A DNA stretch of 51,125 bases. Source: JBCCCJ01 sp039029315 (lineage in GTDB: Bacteria; Bacteroidota; Bacteroidia; J057). Below the pieces are notes generated by a model, which saw only the letters and a program-made list of their open reading frames with translations, had not been told where the DNA came from and did not search any database. Numbering within the stretch: position 1 is the first letter of the stretch; the number at the start of each line of letters is the position of its first letter. This document shows, in pieces, positions 7,819 to 16,865 of the stretch. The position numbers and the translations under genes are program-made. The stretch is taken from the NCBI GenBank assembly GCA_039029315.1, contig JBCCGK010000086.1, forward strand, positions 1 through 51,125, written 5' to 3'.

Positions 7819-8547
7819 TTATTTATTTTTAAATAAAGCGTTGATCTCATCGATCAGCTCATCAGCTTCGTCTTCAAGCTCACGCTGTGCCTTAAGTTGC
7901 AAGGCTTTTTCAGCAGCAGCAAAGGCTTCTTCAGCACTGTAATACAGCTTGACGAATACTTCGAGGTCTCTCTTTCCAACATTTCTGTATACCTTGAATC
8001 CAGGACGAACATATCCCAGGTGTTGGATGATGTAGTTTTTGGAACCAGCAACGAATTTACTGAGAGAGTTTCCTGTCTCACGGTCAATCTGGTCATTGGC
8101 GATTTTGGCTTCAATGATCTGATTCACTTCATTGGAGATTTGTCCAGCCAGTTGAAGCTTGGCAGCTTCCATTGCCTGCATTTCAGCAGCAGTCTGGATT
8201 TTTCCTACGCCATTTCCATCAGCAAAGATATACTTGGGAGATCCATCATTGTTTTCAGCATACTGCTTCATCCATACAAACTGGAGCTGTTTTTCCATTG
8301 GAAGGCTTCCAGGAAAGGTCACAAAATCTTGTTTTTTGATCTTTTTGGCCTCTTTTCTGGCTTCCTTGACAGCGCGGGTTTTGATGGATTTGATTTGATC
8401 TTTCTCATCTTTTTCCGCTAGTTTTCTCTCTTTTTTAGGCTTTACCTCATCTTTCTTTCTCAAACTGAGTTGACCTTGGACAGGCGCTGCAAAAGCCAGT
8501 GCGAGGAAAAAAGCGAATGCAATTGTGATTGATTTCTTCATGTTCAT
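7819..8547 (-). CDS. Exported LPP20-like hypothetical protein (caspase operon gene 2)
   Basis: This 242-residue protein has a signal peptide (ITIAFAFFLALAFAAPVQGQ). A lysine/glutamate-rich segment (about 28-75) follows, then a conserved-looking region: GVGKIQTAAEMQAMEAAKLQ, then a block ending YSAEEAFAAAEKAL. The alternating alanine-rich helix followed by a beta strand with VFVKLYY recalls the LPP20/FlgP-type envelope protein pattern, but I hold that loosely. The C-terminus is a charged helix ending ALFKNK. It follows the caspase gene by 55 bases with no obvious terminator, so the two are probably cotranscribed. Confidence 0.55.
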   Translation of the reverse strand: MNMKKSITIAFAFFLALAFAAPVQGQLSLRKKDEVKPKKERKLAEKDEKDQIKSIKTRAVKEARKEAKKIKKQDFVTFPGSLPMEKQLQFVWMKQYAENNDGSPKYIFADGNGVGKIQTAAEMQAMEAAKLQLAGQISNEVNQIIEAKIANDQIDRETGNSLSKFVAGSKNYIIQHLGYVRPGFKVYRNVGKRDLEVFVKLYYSAEEAFAAAEKALQLKAQRELEDEADELIDEINALFKNK

Positions 8548-8602
8548 AGCTCAATAATGGTTTGAAAGTCTGTTGTAATTTTAGTCGAATATTTATCCTT
8601 GT

Positions 8603-11140
8603 TTAATAATTAATGAGTACTTGTTGGCTTGCCCCATATACTTCTGGCGTCTGCACTCTGTTTTTGAGTCTTCGAGCCATATAGGGGACTTCCTGTTCGA
8701 GATACCCTCTCATTTCTTCAAGGGTCAGTTGTCGATCCCGATTTGTATTCGCATCTCCTTGAATTCCTTTCAGGAAATAGTAAGTAAAGAGCGAGTGAGA
8801 CTGATCTGGATACCAGGAAGCAATCTGGGTTCCGGAGGCCGAAGTGAAGATTTTGGCCTTAGGATCTTTGAGTACATTGTTCCCGGATTTGATTCGAACC
8901 AGTGATGCATTTGGCATCAGGGTTCCTCTGTCGGAAGTCCCACTGAAACAGGCATCTATGACCACTGTTAGAGAACGATAGGGCATCTTGCCTAGATTTT
9001 CATAAAAAGTGTTGATGGCATATCCATTGAATTTGACCAGGGAAGGATCACAATCAGTCGGCACGAAATAGGCCTCTTCTGTTTGCAAATCGGGCGCTCC
9101 ATGACCACTATAATAAACGAATATATCAGATTCTCCTGCCTTTATCAGATTGAATAATCTGGCTTTATGGTCCTCCTTGCTTCCAAATACGCCATTGAAA
9201 TCTGCCTGTGTTGCATTGGGAAGGAAGAGGATGTTGTTTTCATCATAGCCAAATACTTCAATCAGATATTTCTTCATGCTGGCTGCATCCTGCAAGGCAA
9301 AATCAACTGGAGGTACATCTGAATTTTCATAGTCTCTATTTCCAATAATGACTGCAATAGCATTCTTGTTTTGCGTATAGGAGCGAGGAAGATTTCGGTC
9401 TACGTCCGAGGTCAGCTGAATATCCTGAATATCTCTTGCAGGTTCGGACTTTGCTGTGATCACGACACGGTCTGTAACTTCAAGGTGCTGATTGATTCGA
9501 ATTGTCATGGTCTTTGATCCATTTCCATCTCCGTATTTTTCCTTTATCTCGGCCAACACTGGAACCTGATCAAGAGAATATCGACGGTTGGTAAAGAATT
9601 CGAAATCAATGATTTTACTTTCTCCCGCTTGTAGCGAGCCGATATGAAACTCTTTTTCGCTCGCAGAGAAAACGTTTTCGGGTAGTCTCATCAAGACGTC
9701 TACATCCTCAGCTGTGCCTTGACCTGTATTTTGAACAGCCATTCTCAAGGTAATGGGCATTCCCTGTCTCATTTTCCCCCCTAATTCTGAGGCAAATTGA
9801 TAATCAACAATCTCTAATTGGGGAGGCTGGAAAGCAAGGGTAGGAATTCGGATATGCAAGGGCGCTGCATCAAATCCATTTTGCTCAACGATTTCCAATT
9901 TGAAATCTGCCTCACCGCTTTGCAGATATCTTGATCCTTTGATCGGAATTCTGACCTCTTTTTGTGCGCCACTCAAAACTGTTCCAACTTTTTGTTCCAG
10001 TCCAAATTCGAGTCCTTGAATTCCTTGCTCCTCGACCAACCGAACTCTAACGTCCTTGGCATCTCCACGCCCCTGGTTCATCAGGACAAAAGAGATATAA
10101 CTGGTTTCCTCCACATCAATCCGGTTGTTGTCGCCAGGATCTTCAAAAGACAAGTTGAAGCCTTTCAAGTCTGCTGGTGCAAAGGGTCGTTGATGGGGAG
10201 TACTGCTATAATCACGAGGTCTTGTAGGTACTTCATTTTGACGAGGCTTCTGCTCGTCTCGCGGATTATGAGATGGCCGCTTGGGACAATTACAGTTCTT
10301 GCTATTATAGGCAATCGGTTTGCTGCTTCCTCCCAGAAGGTAGGCCGCTGAATATGATTGAAGCAGAGATTGAAAACCAGAATAAGCTGCCACATGCTGA
10401 AAGTTTGGATCTCTCACCAACCATTCAAAATCAACATATCCGTTCCTCAATGCTTTCTCCAGATAATAAACAGATTCTTTATCATTGCCGATCATCCCGT
10501 GCAATCCAGCAAGATTATAGTGCAATTGTATATAGGCGTCTTTGTCTCTGATGGAAGTTGAGGCCAGCAGTTTTTTGACAACGGTGGCTGATTCTCTCGT
10601 ATTGCCAAGTAAATAGTGTGAGAAGGCCAATTGAACGGAGGATGGGCCACTGAGTTGAATCACTTTTCGCAAATCTCTCTCACCAGCAGATCGCTTATTC
10701 ATCTCAGTCATGAGAACCTTCCCTCTGAAATAATAAGAGTCTGTGACATCAGGACGATATGCGATGGCTTTGGTGAAGTCGTTCAAGGCTTCATGATGTT
10801 CCTGAAGAATATATTTGCACAGTCCTCTTTTGTAGTGCATCCGTGCGAGTCGGCTTCTTTTTGAGGCAGGCGTATAATAGATGGCTTGTGTGTAATCCTG
10901 AATCGACTTTCGATATTGCCCTTTCTGAAAATAGGCTGCCGCCCGATTGTTGTAATAGGCGCCATTCCTGGAATCGTAGCGGAGAGCTTTAGAGTAGTGG
11001 TCAATCAGGTCACTGATTTGCTGTCCTCCTTCATTCAGGCTTTTCCCTAACTCATTCAAAATGGTTTCGGGTTGACCAAGTGCCAGGGTCCATCCAAAGG
11101 TCGTGAGACAGATCAGTGTAATGTAGAGCGTTCTACGCAT
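8603..11140 (-). CDS. TPR / CARDB-like / caspase-family protease, exported
   Basis: This 845-residue protein has a signal peptide (LICLTTFGWTLALGQ). Residues about 30-270 are TPR repeats (ALRYDSRNGAYYNNRAAAYF, SIQDYTQAIYY, ALNDFTKAIAYRP). A low-complexity linker follows, then two CARDB/Ig-like beta domains at about 325-550, each with an N-x-GQGTAEDV or NQGRGDAKDV signature. Residues 593-845 form a C14 caspase-like domain: AVIIGNRDYEN, then the catalytic His about 680 in FVYYSGHGAPD and Cys about 731 in VVIDACFSGTS. A calcium-loop-like GDANTNRD lies near the C-terminus. Both dyad residues are present, so it is probably active. Export puts this caspase in the periplasm or on the surface, unlike the cytoplasmic caspases of defence systems. 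It leads the four-gene run. Confidence 0.85.
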   Translation of the reverse strand: MRRTLYITLICLTTFGWTLALGQPETILNELGKSLNEGGQQISDLIDHYSKALRYDSRNGAYYNNRAAAYFQKGQYRKSIQDYTQAIYYTPASKRSRLARMHYKRGLCKYILQEHHEALNDFTKAIAYRPDVTDSYYFRGKVLMTEMNKRSAGERDLRKVIQLSGPSSVQLAFSHYLLGNTRESATVVKKLLASTSIRDKDAYIQLHYNLAGLHGMIGNDKESVYYLEKALRNGYVDFEWLVRDPNFQHVAAYSGFQSLLQSYSAAYLLGGSSKPIAYNSKNCNCPKRPSHNPRDEQKPRQNEVPTRPRDYSSTPHQRPFAPADLKGFNLSFEDPGDNNRIDVEETSYISFVLMNQGRGDAKDVRVRLVEEQGIQGLEFGLEQKVGTVLSGAQKEVRIPIKGSRYLQSGEADFKLEIVEQNGFDAAPLHIRIPTLAFQPPQLEIVDYQFASELGGKMRQGMPITLRMAVQNTGQGTAEDVDVLMRLPENVFSASEKEFHIGSLQAGESKIIDFEFFTNRRYSLDQVPVLAEIKEKYGDGNGSKTMTIRINQHLEVTDRVVITAKSEPARDIQDIQLTSDVDRNLPRSYTQNKNAIAVIIGNRDYENSDVPPVDFALQDAASMKKYLIEVFGYDENNILFLPNATQADFNGVFGSKEDHKARLFNLIKAGESDIFVYYSGHGAPDLQTEEAYFVPTDCDPSLVKFNGYAINTFYENLGKMPYRSLTVVIDACFSGTSDRGTLMPNASLVRIKSGNNVLKDPKAKIFTSASGTQIASWYPDQSHSLFTYYFLKGIQGDANTNRDRQLTLEEMRGYLEQEVPYMARRLKNRVQTPEVYGASQQVLINY

Positions 11141-11438
11141 AAGTACTGGGGTTTTATTAACTCAAGTTTAGGAGGCAGACAGAAAGAACGCGCCTTTTGA
11201 CCGAAAGACAGAATCCAGAATAGGAGGTTGCGTCTTTAAATCAAATTTGTAACAGTTTACGGCTTGTTTGTCGCATTTGAATTCAAGAATGGTTGTTCGT
11301 GCACATTAGTTGAACATGCGTGCTGAATCATCCAGCAAAATTGGAAGGGTTTTGGTTAAGACACCCTAATTATCTGTATCAGCAAGAGAAAAATTCAGTA
11401 TCTTTTCCACAAAATCTTACTACTACATATTTGCTCGA
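11141..11438. other. Divergent intergenic region, caspase operon / TonB receptor
   Basis: This 298-base region must hold promoters for both flanking units. A CATATTTG close to the TonB receptor ATG is one mismatch from the Bacteroidota -7 element but lies too near the start codon to be convincing. A palindromic CAAATTTG occurs at about 11243-11250. No RNA gene or repeat was recognised. Confidence 0.3.
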
Positions 11439-13862
11439 ATGAAAAAAAGAACCTTTCTCCCTCTTCAAGTACTCATTTTTCTTTGTGTATTCACTTGCTC
11501 AATCGATGGCTTGGCACAAAACAAAACCCAGGTCATCAAAGGCAAAGTTATTGACAATGATACCCACCAACCTCTGGTAGGCGCTGTCGTGTATGTGGAC
11601 GGAACAGATCCCAGAATTGGAAGTATTGCTGACAATCAAGGAAATTTTCGCCTGATAGATGTCCCGCTTGGCAGGCAAACAATCAAATGTCGATATCCGG
11701 GATTTAGCAGTTATGTCTCGGATAATATTGTTTTGACATCAGCCAAGGAACGCTATCTGGAAATTCAGCTAATAGAGGAAATAGGAGAAAGTACTACCGA
11801 TGAAGTCGTCATATCAGCAACAGAATTCCCGACACAAGCTGTCAATGAGTTGTCGGTCGTCAGTACGCGATCTTTCAATTCTGATGATACTGACCGCATA
11901 CCAGCAGCAGTCAATGATCCCAGTCGGATGGCCCTGGCCTTTCCAGGGGTACAGCAAGGTGGAGATGATGCAGAGAATGATATCATCATACGCGGAAACT
12001 CTTCTTTTGGGGTCTTGTGGAGATTAGAAGATGTTTATATTCCCAATCCCAATCACTTTGCCAAAGAAGGAAGTTCGGGAGGTGGATTGACTGTCTTCAG
12101 TGCACAATTGCTGGACAGATCTGACTTCTCTACCGGAGGATTCGCTGCCGAGTATGGAAATGGATTGTCTGGTGCTTTCGACGTAAGATTTCGGGCAGGA
12201 AACAAAGATCTTCGAGAAAATCGAATCAAAATTGGCCTTCTTGGTCTGGATTTTTCTACAGAAGGTCCTATCCAAAAAGGCCGTTCTTCCTATCTGGTGA
12301 ATTACCGATACTCGACCTTGAGTATCCTCAATCAATTTGGATTTAATCTTGTTGGAGAAAGGGTTGACAATGATTTTCAGGATTTGTCATTCAATCTTGC
12401 ATTCGATGGGAAGGATGGGAAAAATTTCACCACCGTTTGGGGAATGGGTGGCCTTAGTCAGGAACATTATCGCCCTGTGGTGAATCCTGATGAAAGAGAT
12501 CCTGGTATCACAAACCACTGGGAAGACAGACTACGAGACAGCGACATGGCAGCTGTGGGTCTGACTCATACCAAATTGCTGGATGAAAAGTCATATTTGA
12601 AAATATCTGTTGCGGGATTGCTCAGCAACATCACGCGAAATTTCGACACCCTGGATCTGAAGGACATCCGCTCCACCTATAACACAGAACAATATCAGGA
12701 TCGTCGTCTGGTAGGTTCGCTGACATATTCCAGAAAATTCAACGCTAGAACCCGAATCAAAACAGGGATTCATGCCAGCCATAGTTTTTTCACTTTTTTT
12801 AGAAAACATACACCCAGAAGGCTGACAAGCATTAGAGATGAGATCGATCGAATCTCCGTCGATGGGCAAGGAAATACACAGGTTTTTCAGGCATATGCCC
12901 AGCTAAGTCATCGTGCGACAGAAAGGCTTACCTTGAATGCCGGTGCTCATGTATTGCTCCTGGCACTGAACAAAACCAGTTCGATTGAACCAAGAATTTC
13001 AGCCAAGTATCGAATCAACAAACGTCAAGCCTTGAGTTTTGCTTATGGGCTCCATGGACAACATCTTCCTCTAGGGACTTATTTCTATGTAAAAAATGAT
13101 ACCGCATCAGATGGGAACATCTCGACAAGTATGCCCAACTTTAACATGAAAATGATTAGATCCCATCATCTGGTGCTTGGGTATAATTTCACTTTCGCAA
13201 AAAATCTTCGCATCGGGGCAGATGTATATTTTCAGCGTCTGTTTAATGTTCCCGTCAGACTTGACCCAAGCAATACCTCAACCTGGTGGTTCCTGAATAA
13301 CCAAAGTGGAATTTCCCAATTTGAGCTTAGCAGTGGCGGCAAAGGAACCAACTATGGTATAGACTTGATTCTGGAAAAGTTCTTCTCGAATCAACTCTTT
13401 TTTCTCCTGACAGCTTCTCGTTTTGAATCCATGTACGAAATGCCTGACGGCAGGACATTCAATACCAGATTTGCAACGGAATATGTGTCCAGTGTAACGT
13501 TGGGAAAAGAATTTACTTTCAAAAAAGGTGGTGTTCTCCAAGCAGGCTTTCGGGTTTTGTATAATGGCGGATTCCGATATACCCCTCCAGATTGGGACCG
13601 TTCTGCTGCAGAAGGCAGATTTGTGCCGGATCTGGATAACGCCTGGTCCCTACAGGTTGGACCTTACAATCGAATTGATACACGCATTGCTTACCGAAGA
13701 AGCCTGAATCGCACGGCCTTTCGGGTTTCACTTGATATCCAGAATATCACGGACAGACGCAATAATCGGAGTGTGAGTTACAATGCGGTAGAGAACAAGC
13801 TCAATTTCAGAAACCATAACAGTGGGTTTATTCCAGTCCTCAGTTTTCAATTCGATTTTTGA
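11439..13862 (+). CDS. TonB-dependent outer-membrane receptor with CarboxypepD_reg-like domain
   Basis: This 807-residue protein has a signal peptide (LIFLCVFTCSIDGLAQ). A carboxypeptidase-regulatory-like beta sandwich occupies about 30-115 (VIKGKVIDNDTHQPLVGAVV, then GNFRLIDVPLG). The plug domain follows (EVVISATEFPTQAVNELSVV, then NDIIIRGNSSFGVLWRLEDV). The rest is a beta-barrel ending in an aromatic residue (SFQFDF), as required for outer-membrane insertion. No SusD partner lies downstream, so this is a stand-alone CarboxypepD_reg TonB receptor rather than a SusCD pair. At 807 residues it is shorter than typical SusC (about 1000). Ligand unknown. It is followed by a strong terminator. Confidence 0.88.
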   Translation: MKKRTFLPLQVLIFLCVFTCSIDGLAQNKTQVIKGKVIDNDTHQPLVGAVVYVDGTDPRIGSIADNQGNFRLIDVPLGRQTIKCRYPGFSSYVSDNIVLTSAKERYLEIQLIEEIGESTTDEVVISATEFPTQAVNELSVVSTRSFNSDDTDRIPAAVNDPSRMALAFPGVQQGGDDAENDIIIRGNSSFGVLWRLEDVYIPNPNHFAKEGSSGGGLTVFSAQLLDRSDFSTGGFAAEYGNGLSGAFDVRFRAGNKDLRENRIKIGLLGLDFSTEGPIQKGRSSYLVNYRYSTLSILNQFGFNLVGERVDNDFQDLSFNLAFDGKDGKNFTTVWGMGGLSQEHYRPVVNPDERDPGITNHWEDRLRDSDMAAVGLTHTKLLDEKSYLKISVAGLLSNITRNFDTLDLKDIRSTYNTEQYQDRRLVGSLTYSRKFNARTRIKTGIHASHSFFTFFRKHTPRRLTSIRDEIDRISVDGQGNTQVFQAYAQLSHRATERLTLNAGAHVLLLALNKTSSIEPRISAKYRINKRQALSFAYGLHGQHLPLGTYFYVKNDTASDGNISTSMPNFNMKMIRSHHLVLGYNFTFAKNLRIGADVYFQRLFNVPVRLDPSNTSTWWFLNNQSGISQFELSSGGKGTNYGIDLILEKFFSNQLFFLLTASRFESMYEMPDGRTFNTRFATEYVSSVTLGKEFTFKKGGVLQAGFRVLYNGGFRYTPPDWDRSAAEGRFVPDLDNAWSLQVGPYNRIDTRIAYRRSLNRTAFRVSLDIQNITDRRNNRSVSYNAVENKLNFRNHNSGFIPVLSFQFDF

Positions 13863-13910
13863 AACATCTCGGACTGTTTAGGGTCCAATATTGTCTAGTC
13901 ATGTACCAAT

Positions 13911-13949
13911 TGACTCAATCTCACACAAAAGAGATTGAGTCAGTTTTCT
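13911..13949 (+). terminator. Rho-independent terminator after the TonB receptor
   Basis: Perfect 12-base arms TGACTCAATCTC and GAGATTGAGTCA flank an 8-base loop, followed by GTTTTCTT. It lies 49 bases after the receptor stop codon and isolates that gene from the DinB gene downstream. Confidence 0.8.
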
Positions 13950-13995
13950 TAATTCAGGAAATTAGCTGGAACCAACAATCCCAATCTTTAGTTCC

Positions 13996-14574
13996 ATGGA
14001 AAATATTTATCTAACCAACCTATTGGATGAGCTCCAAACGCTCGCCGAAAGATTTGAACACACCTTTGGTTCCCTGACAGAAGACCAACTGAACTGGAAA
14101 CCGAATCCTAAACAATGGAGTATTGCTCAGTGTATTGATCATATGATTCTGGCCAATAAGGCATACTTTCCAACGCTGGTCCAGATCGGTAATGGCACAA
14201 AAAAAAGTAAAAAACGCGAAAAACTCCCTGTCATCTCTGATGTTTGGGGTGCATGGCTGGTACGATCCTCTCGCCCAAATAGCAGATTAAACAAGCTTCG
14301 TGCACCTGAAACCTATTTGCCATCAGAAGAACGAATCGGGAAGCATATCATTCAGGAATTTTTGGATCATCAGTTGGTTCTTCGGGAACTGTTAGAAAAA
14401 ACAGATAGGGTTCCCCATGAATCTACGGTCATTACTTCCCCCCGCAATGGTCTGGTAACTTTTAACCTCAAAGATTGTTGCAAAATCATTCTTCATCATG
14501 AAATCAGTCATATGAAGCAGGCAAATGAAGTCCTGAAGCATAGTCTTTTCCCGCTTGGAATTCAAGAATTTTGA
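13996..14574 (+). CDS. DinB family protein (DinB_2), copy 2
   Basis: This 192-residue four-helix DinB-type protein is paralogous to the gene at 3773-4339. Landmarks are DQLNWKPNPKQWSIAQCIDH, carrying the first metal histidine, and ILHHEISHMKQANEVL, which supplies the second and third. The shared ITSP turn (VITSPRNGLVTF) precedes the last helix. Substrate is unknown; a thiol-dependent transferase or hydrolase is the family expectation. It is monocistronic between a terminator and the LacI gene. Confidence 0.8.
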   Translation: MENIYLTNLLDELQTLAERFEHTFGSLTEDQLNWKPNPKQWSIAQCIDHMILANKAYFPTLVQIGNGTKKSKKREKLPVISDVWGAWLVRSSRPNSRLNKLRAPETYLPSEERIGKHIIQEFLDHQLVLRELLEKTDRVPHESTVITSPRNGLVTFNLKDCCKIILHHEISHMKQANEVLKHSLFPLGIQEF

Positions 14575-14582
14575 ATAATTGT

Positions 14583-14663
14583 GTAGTTTGTTGTCAAAAT
14601 TTTCATGTATATTCATAGTTCACATATGATTTGAAAATAATAGTAAAGAACTACAAACTACTA
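14583..14663 (+). promoter_or_regulatory. Inverted TAGTTTG/CAAACTA sites upstream of the LacI gene
   Basis: GTAGTTTGT (14583-14591) and its inverted copy ACAAACTAC (14653-14661) lie 61 bases apart in front of the LacI start. The extended CAAACTACTA (14654-14663) recurs at 16602-16611 upstream of the SDR gene. Spaced half-sites shared by a LacI regulator and a neighbouring enzyme gene are consistent with autoregulation and target control. The assignment is an inference. Confidence 0.4.
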
Positions 14664-14670
14664 CCTTGTT

Positions 14671-15693
14671 ATGAAAAAGAAGCAGGTTACACTTCTGGAA
14701 TTAGCCAAGCGTCTTGATTTATCTCCCTCAACCGTTTCCAGGGCTCTGAATGGCAGACACAGAATTAGCGAAGAAACTCGCAACCGTGTCCGAGCTTTGG
14801 CTGAGAAACTTGAGTATCAACCAAATCCATCTGCAAAAAGGCTTCGGGAGAGTAAAACTTATGTCTTAGGAGTTCTGGTTCCAGAAATTGCACATGACTT
14901 TTTTTCGACTGCCATCAGCGGCATGGAAGATGTAGCCATGCATTCCGGATATAATCTTGTCATTTGCCAATCTCACGAATCTGTAGAACGCGAGAATGCG
15001 ACTTCTGGCACCCTGCTTTTCAGTCGAGTGGATGGCTTATTGTTTTGTCCATCTCAGGAGACCAAAGATTTCGATCGATATATGTCTTTCTTACGCAAAG
15101 ACATTCCCGTTGTGTTTTTTGACCGATTTGCTCAAGATTTCCCAGCATCCAGAGTAGTATGTGACGATGTTCAGGGTGCCAAAGATGCCGTTTCCTATCT
15201 CATCGAAAAAGGATGTAGGCGCATCGCACATCTGGCTGCCCCAAATTTTCTTTCCAATAGCCAGGACCGCCTCAATGGATATTTAGAAGCACATAAGGCT
15301 GCTGGCATTTCTGTTCATGAAGATTTGATCCAACATGTAAAACTTGACCAGGATCAGACCGTCAGCCTGACCAATGCTTTGTTGAATCGCAAAGATCCCC
15401 CCGACGCGATTTTCTGCTTCAATGATTACATCGCCTTTGATGTCATGAAGATTGCAAAGGCAAAAGGCCTATCTATCCCTCAAGATTTATCGATCGTTGG
15501 ATTTAGTGATTCTTTCCCAAGCTCTCTAACGGAACCTGGCCTTACGACTGTACGTCAGCCTGCATTTGAAATGGGGAAGTTAGCAACCAAACTTATGCTT
15601 GATCAGCTGAACAAGGATGGAACCGATCAGGCTCCAACCTATCAAACGATCAAACTTGCGACCAAACTCATTATTCGTGGGTCTACTTTGTAG
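14671..15693 (+). CDS. LacI family transcriptional regulator
   Basis: This 340-residue protein has a full LacI architecture. The N-terminal helix-turn-helix and hinge are at 1-60 (VTLLELAKRLDLSPSTVSRA, then LNGRHRISEETRNRV). The periplasmic-binding-protein-like sugar sensor covers about 62-338 (YVLGVLVPEIAHDFFSTAIS, CFNDYIAFDVMKIAKAKGLS, DLSIVGFSDS). The ligand is probably a sugar or sugar acid. The gene ends 11 bases inside the convergent SDR gene, and both share a CAAACTACTA motif upstream, so the SDR is a likely target. The SDR family suggests a sugar such as L-fucose, but this is not proven. Confidence 0.88.
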   Translation: MKKKQVTLLELAKRLDLSPSTVSRALNGRHRISEETRNRVRALAEKLEYQPNPSAKRLRESKTYVLGVLVPEIAHDFFSTAISGMEDVAMHSGYNLVICQSHESVERENATSGTLLFSRVDGLLFCPSQETKDFDRYMSFLRKDIPVVFFDRFAQDFPASRVVCDDVQGAKDAVSYLIEKGCRRIAHLAAPNFLSNSQDRLNGYLEAHKAAGISVHEDLIQHVKLDQDQTVSLTNALLNRKDPPDAIFCFNDYIAFDVMKIAKAKGLSIPQDLSIVGFSDSFPSSLTEPGLTTVRQPAFEMGKLATKLMLDQLNKDGTDQAPTYQTIKLATKLIIRGSTL

Positions 15694-16507
15694 GCACTAC
15701 TTCTGATTTTGGAGGCGCATTTAATGAATGGATGGATCTGTCCAAATGGACATATCCTCCATCTACATGTACGAATTGTCCCGTTACATGGGAGGATCTA
15801 TTGGAAGACAGAAAGAGGACCATATCCGCAATTTCAGATCTCTTTGTCATTCTGTTTTGAAAAGGAATATTTTGAAGGATTTCTTGCATTCTTTCCTGTG
15901 AATTATTAAAACTCGAAATCCACTTTTCATAGTGTGGAGTTAAGACTTCGGCAGGAATGACAGCATTGACGCGAATATCATATTTCAGCAATTCGACAGC
16001 CCATTCGCGAGTTAAACCCAATTGGGCAGATTTGGAAGCCACATAACCAGAAGTTCCGCCCTGACCTGTAAGAGCTGTTTTGGAACTAATGTTGATAATG
16101 TTGCCTTTCGACTGTTTCAATGCTGGCAAGGCAAGTTTTGCCATATTAAAATAGTGAACCAGATTAGATTCCAGAGAATGGACAAAATCGGTCACATTGC
16201 CTTCCTCCAATCCGACCTTGTCATTGAAGCCTGCATTGTTGATTAGTACATCGATTTTTCCATAGTGTTCCAAGGTGATGTCTACCGCCCTTTGGCATTG
16301 GGCCAATTCTGTTAGTTCGGTTTGGATGAAAAGGCAATCATGGCCTTTATTCCTCAAACACTTCTGAAGATATTCACCATTCTTTTGGGCACGACCGACG
16401 ATAATTGGGATTCCATTTTCAGCAGCAATTCCTTTTACAATTGCTTCTCCAATCCCTCCTTCTCCTCCGGTCACAAGCATTACTTTTCCATTTAATTCTA
16501 GATCCAT
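15683..16507 (-). CDS. SDR family oxidoreductase (L-fucose dehydrogenase-like)
   Basis: This is a classical short-chain dehydrogenase of 274 residues. It has the NAD(P) motif VTGGEGGIGEAI, the structural NNAG (DVLINNAGFNDK) and the catalytic Ser-Tyr-Lys in INISSKTALTGQGGTSGYVA followed by SKSAQ. The C-terminal landmarks IPAEVLTPHYEKW and VDGGYVHLDRSIH recall SDRs I associate with L-fucose or related sugar oxidation; this is a resemblance only. The ATG at 16507 (MDLELNGKVMLV) is chosen over an extension from 16570 because the SDR fold begins right after it. It converges on the LacI gene. Confidence 0.82.
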   Translation of the reverse strand: MDLELNGKVMLVTGGEGGIGEAIVKGIAAENGIPIIVGRAQKNGEYLQKCLRNKGHDCLFIQTELTELAQCQRAVDITLEHYGKIDVLINNAGFNDKVGLEEGNVTDFVHSLESNLVHYFNMAKLALPALKQSKGNIINISSKTALTGQGGTSGYVASKSAQLGLTREWAVELLKYDIRVNAVIPAEVLTPHYEKWISSFNNSQERMQEILQNIPFQNRMTKRSEIADMVLFLSSNRSSHVTGQFVHVDGGYVHLDRSIHSLNAPPKSEVVPTK

Positions 16508-16557
16508 GTTAGCAAAAAATATAGGTAAGCAAAATAGGTGTACGAAATATCTCCCTT

Positions 16558-16585
16558 CTGTAAATCCCAATTCAGGGATTTACAG
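16558..16585. promoter_or_regulatory. Perfect 11-bp inverted repeat upstream of the SDR gene
   Basis: The arms CTGTAAATCCC and GGGATTTACAG are separated by AATTCA. The site lies 51 bases upstream of the SDR start. It has no T tract on the minus strand, so an operator is more likely than a terminator. The CAAACTACTA motif shared with the LacI gene is 17 bases further upstream. The remaining gap to 16865 shows nothing else I can identify. Confidence 0.45.
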
Positions 16586-16865
16586 GGGAGCTAGTATGAA
16601 CCAAACTACTAAATTACACATTGAAAAAGGATTAAGTATGTCCCTCTAAATTATTCTACCCACAAAGGGTGCAACATCCTTTTTTTATAAGCCAGTTCTT
16701 TAAATGTACAGGCTCTAATTCCCCAAATTATCGGGCAATCATTTGCGCGAAAGGGGGAAAGGATTGCCCCTGAAATCCATTCAAACAGCATTAAAAAACC
16801 AATTTCCCCAAGTCAGTTTCTCAACGTAATTTGTCATCAATTTCTGAACAGAATGAATCAATTTT

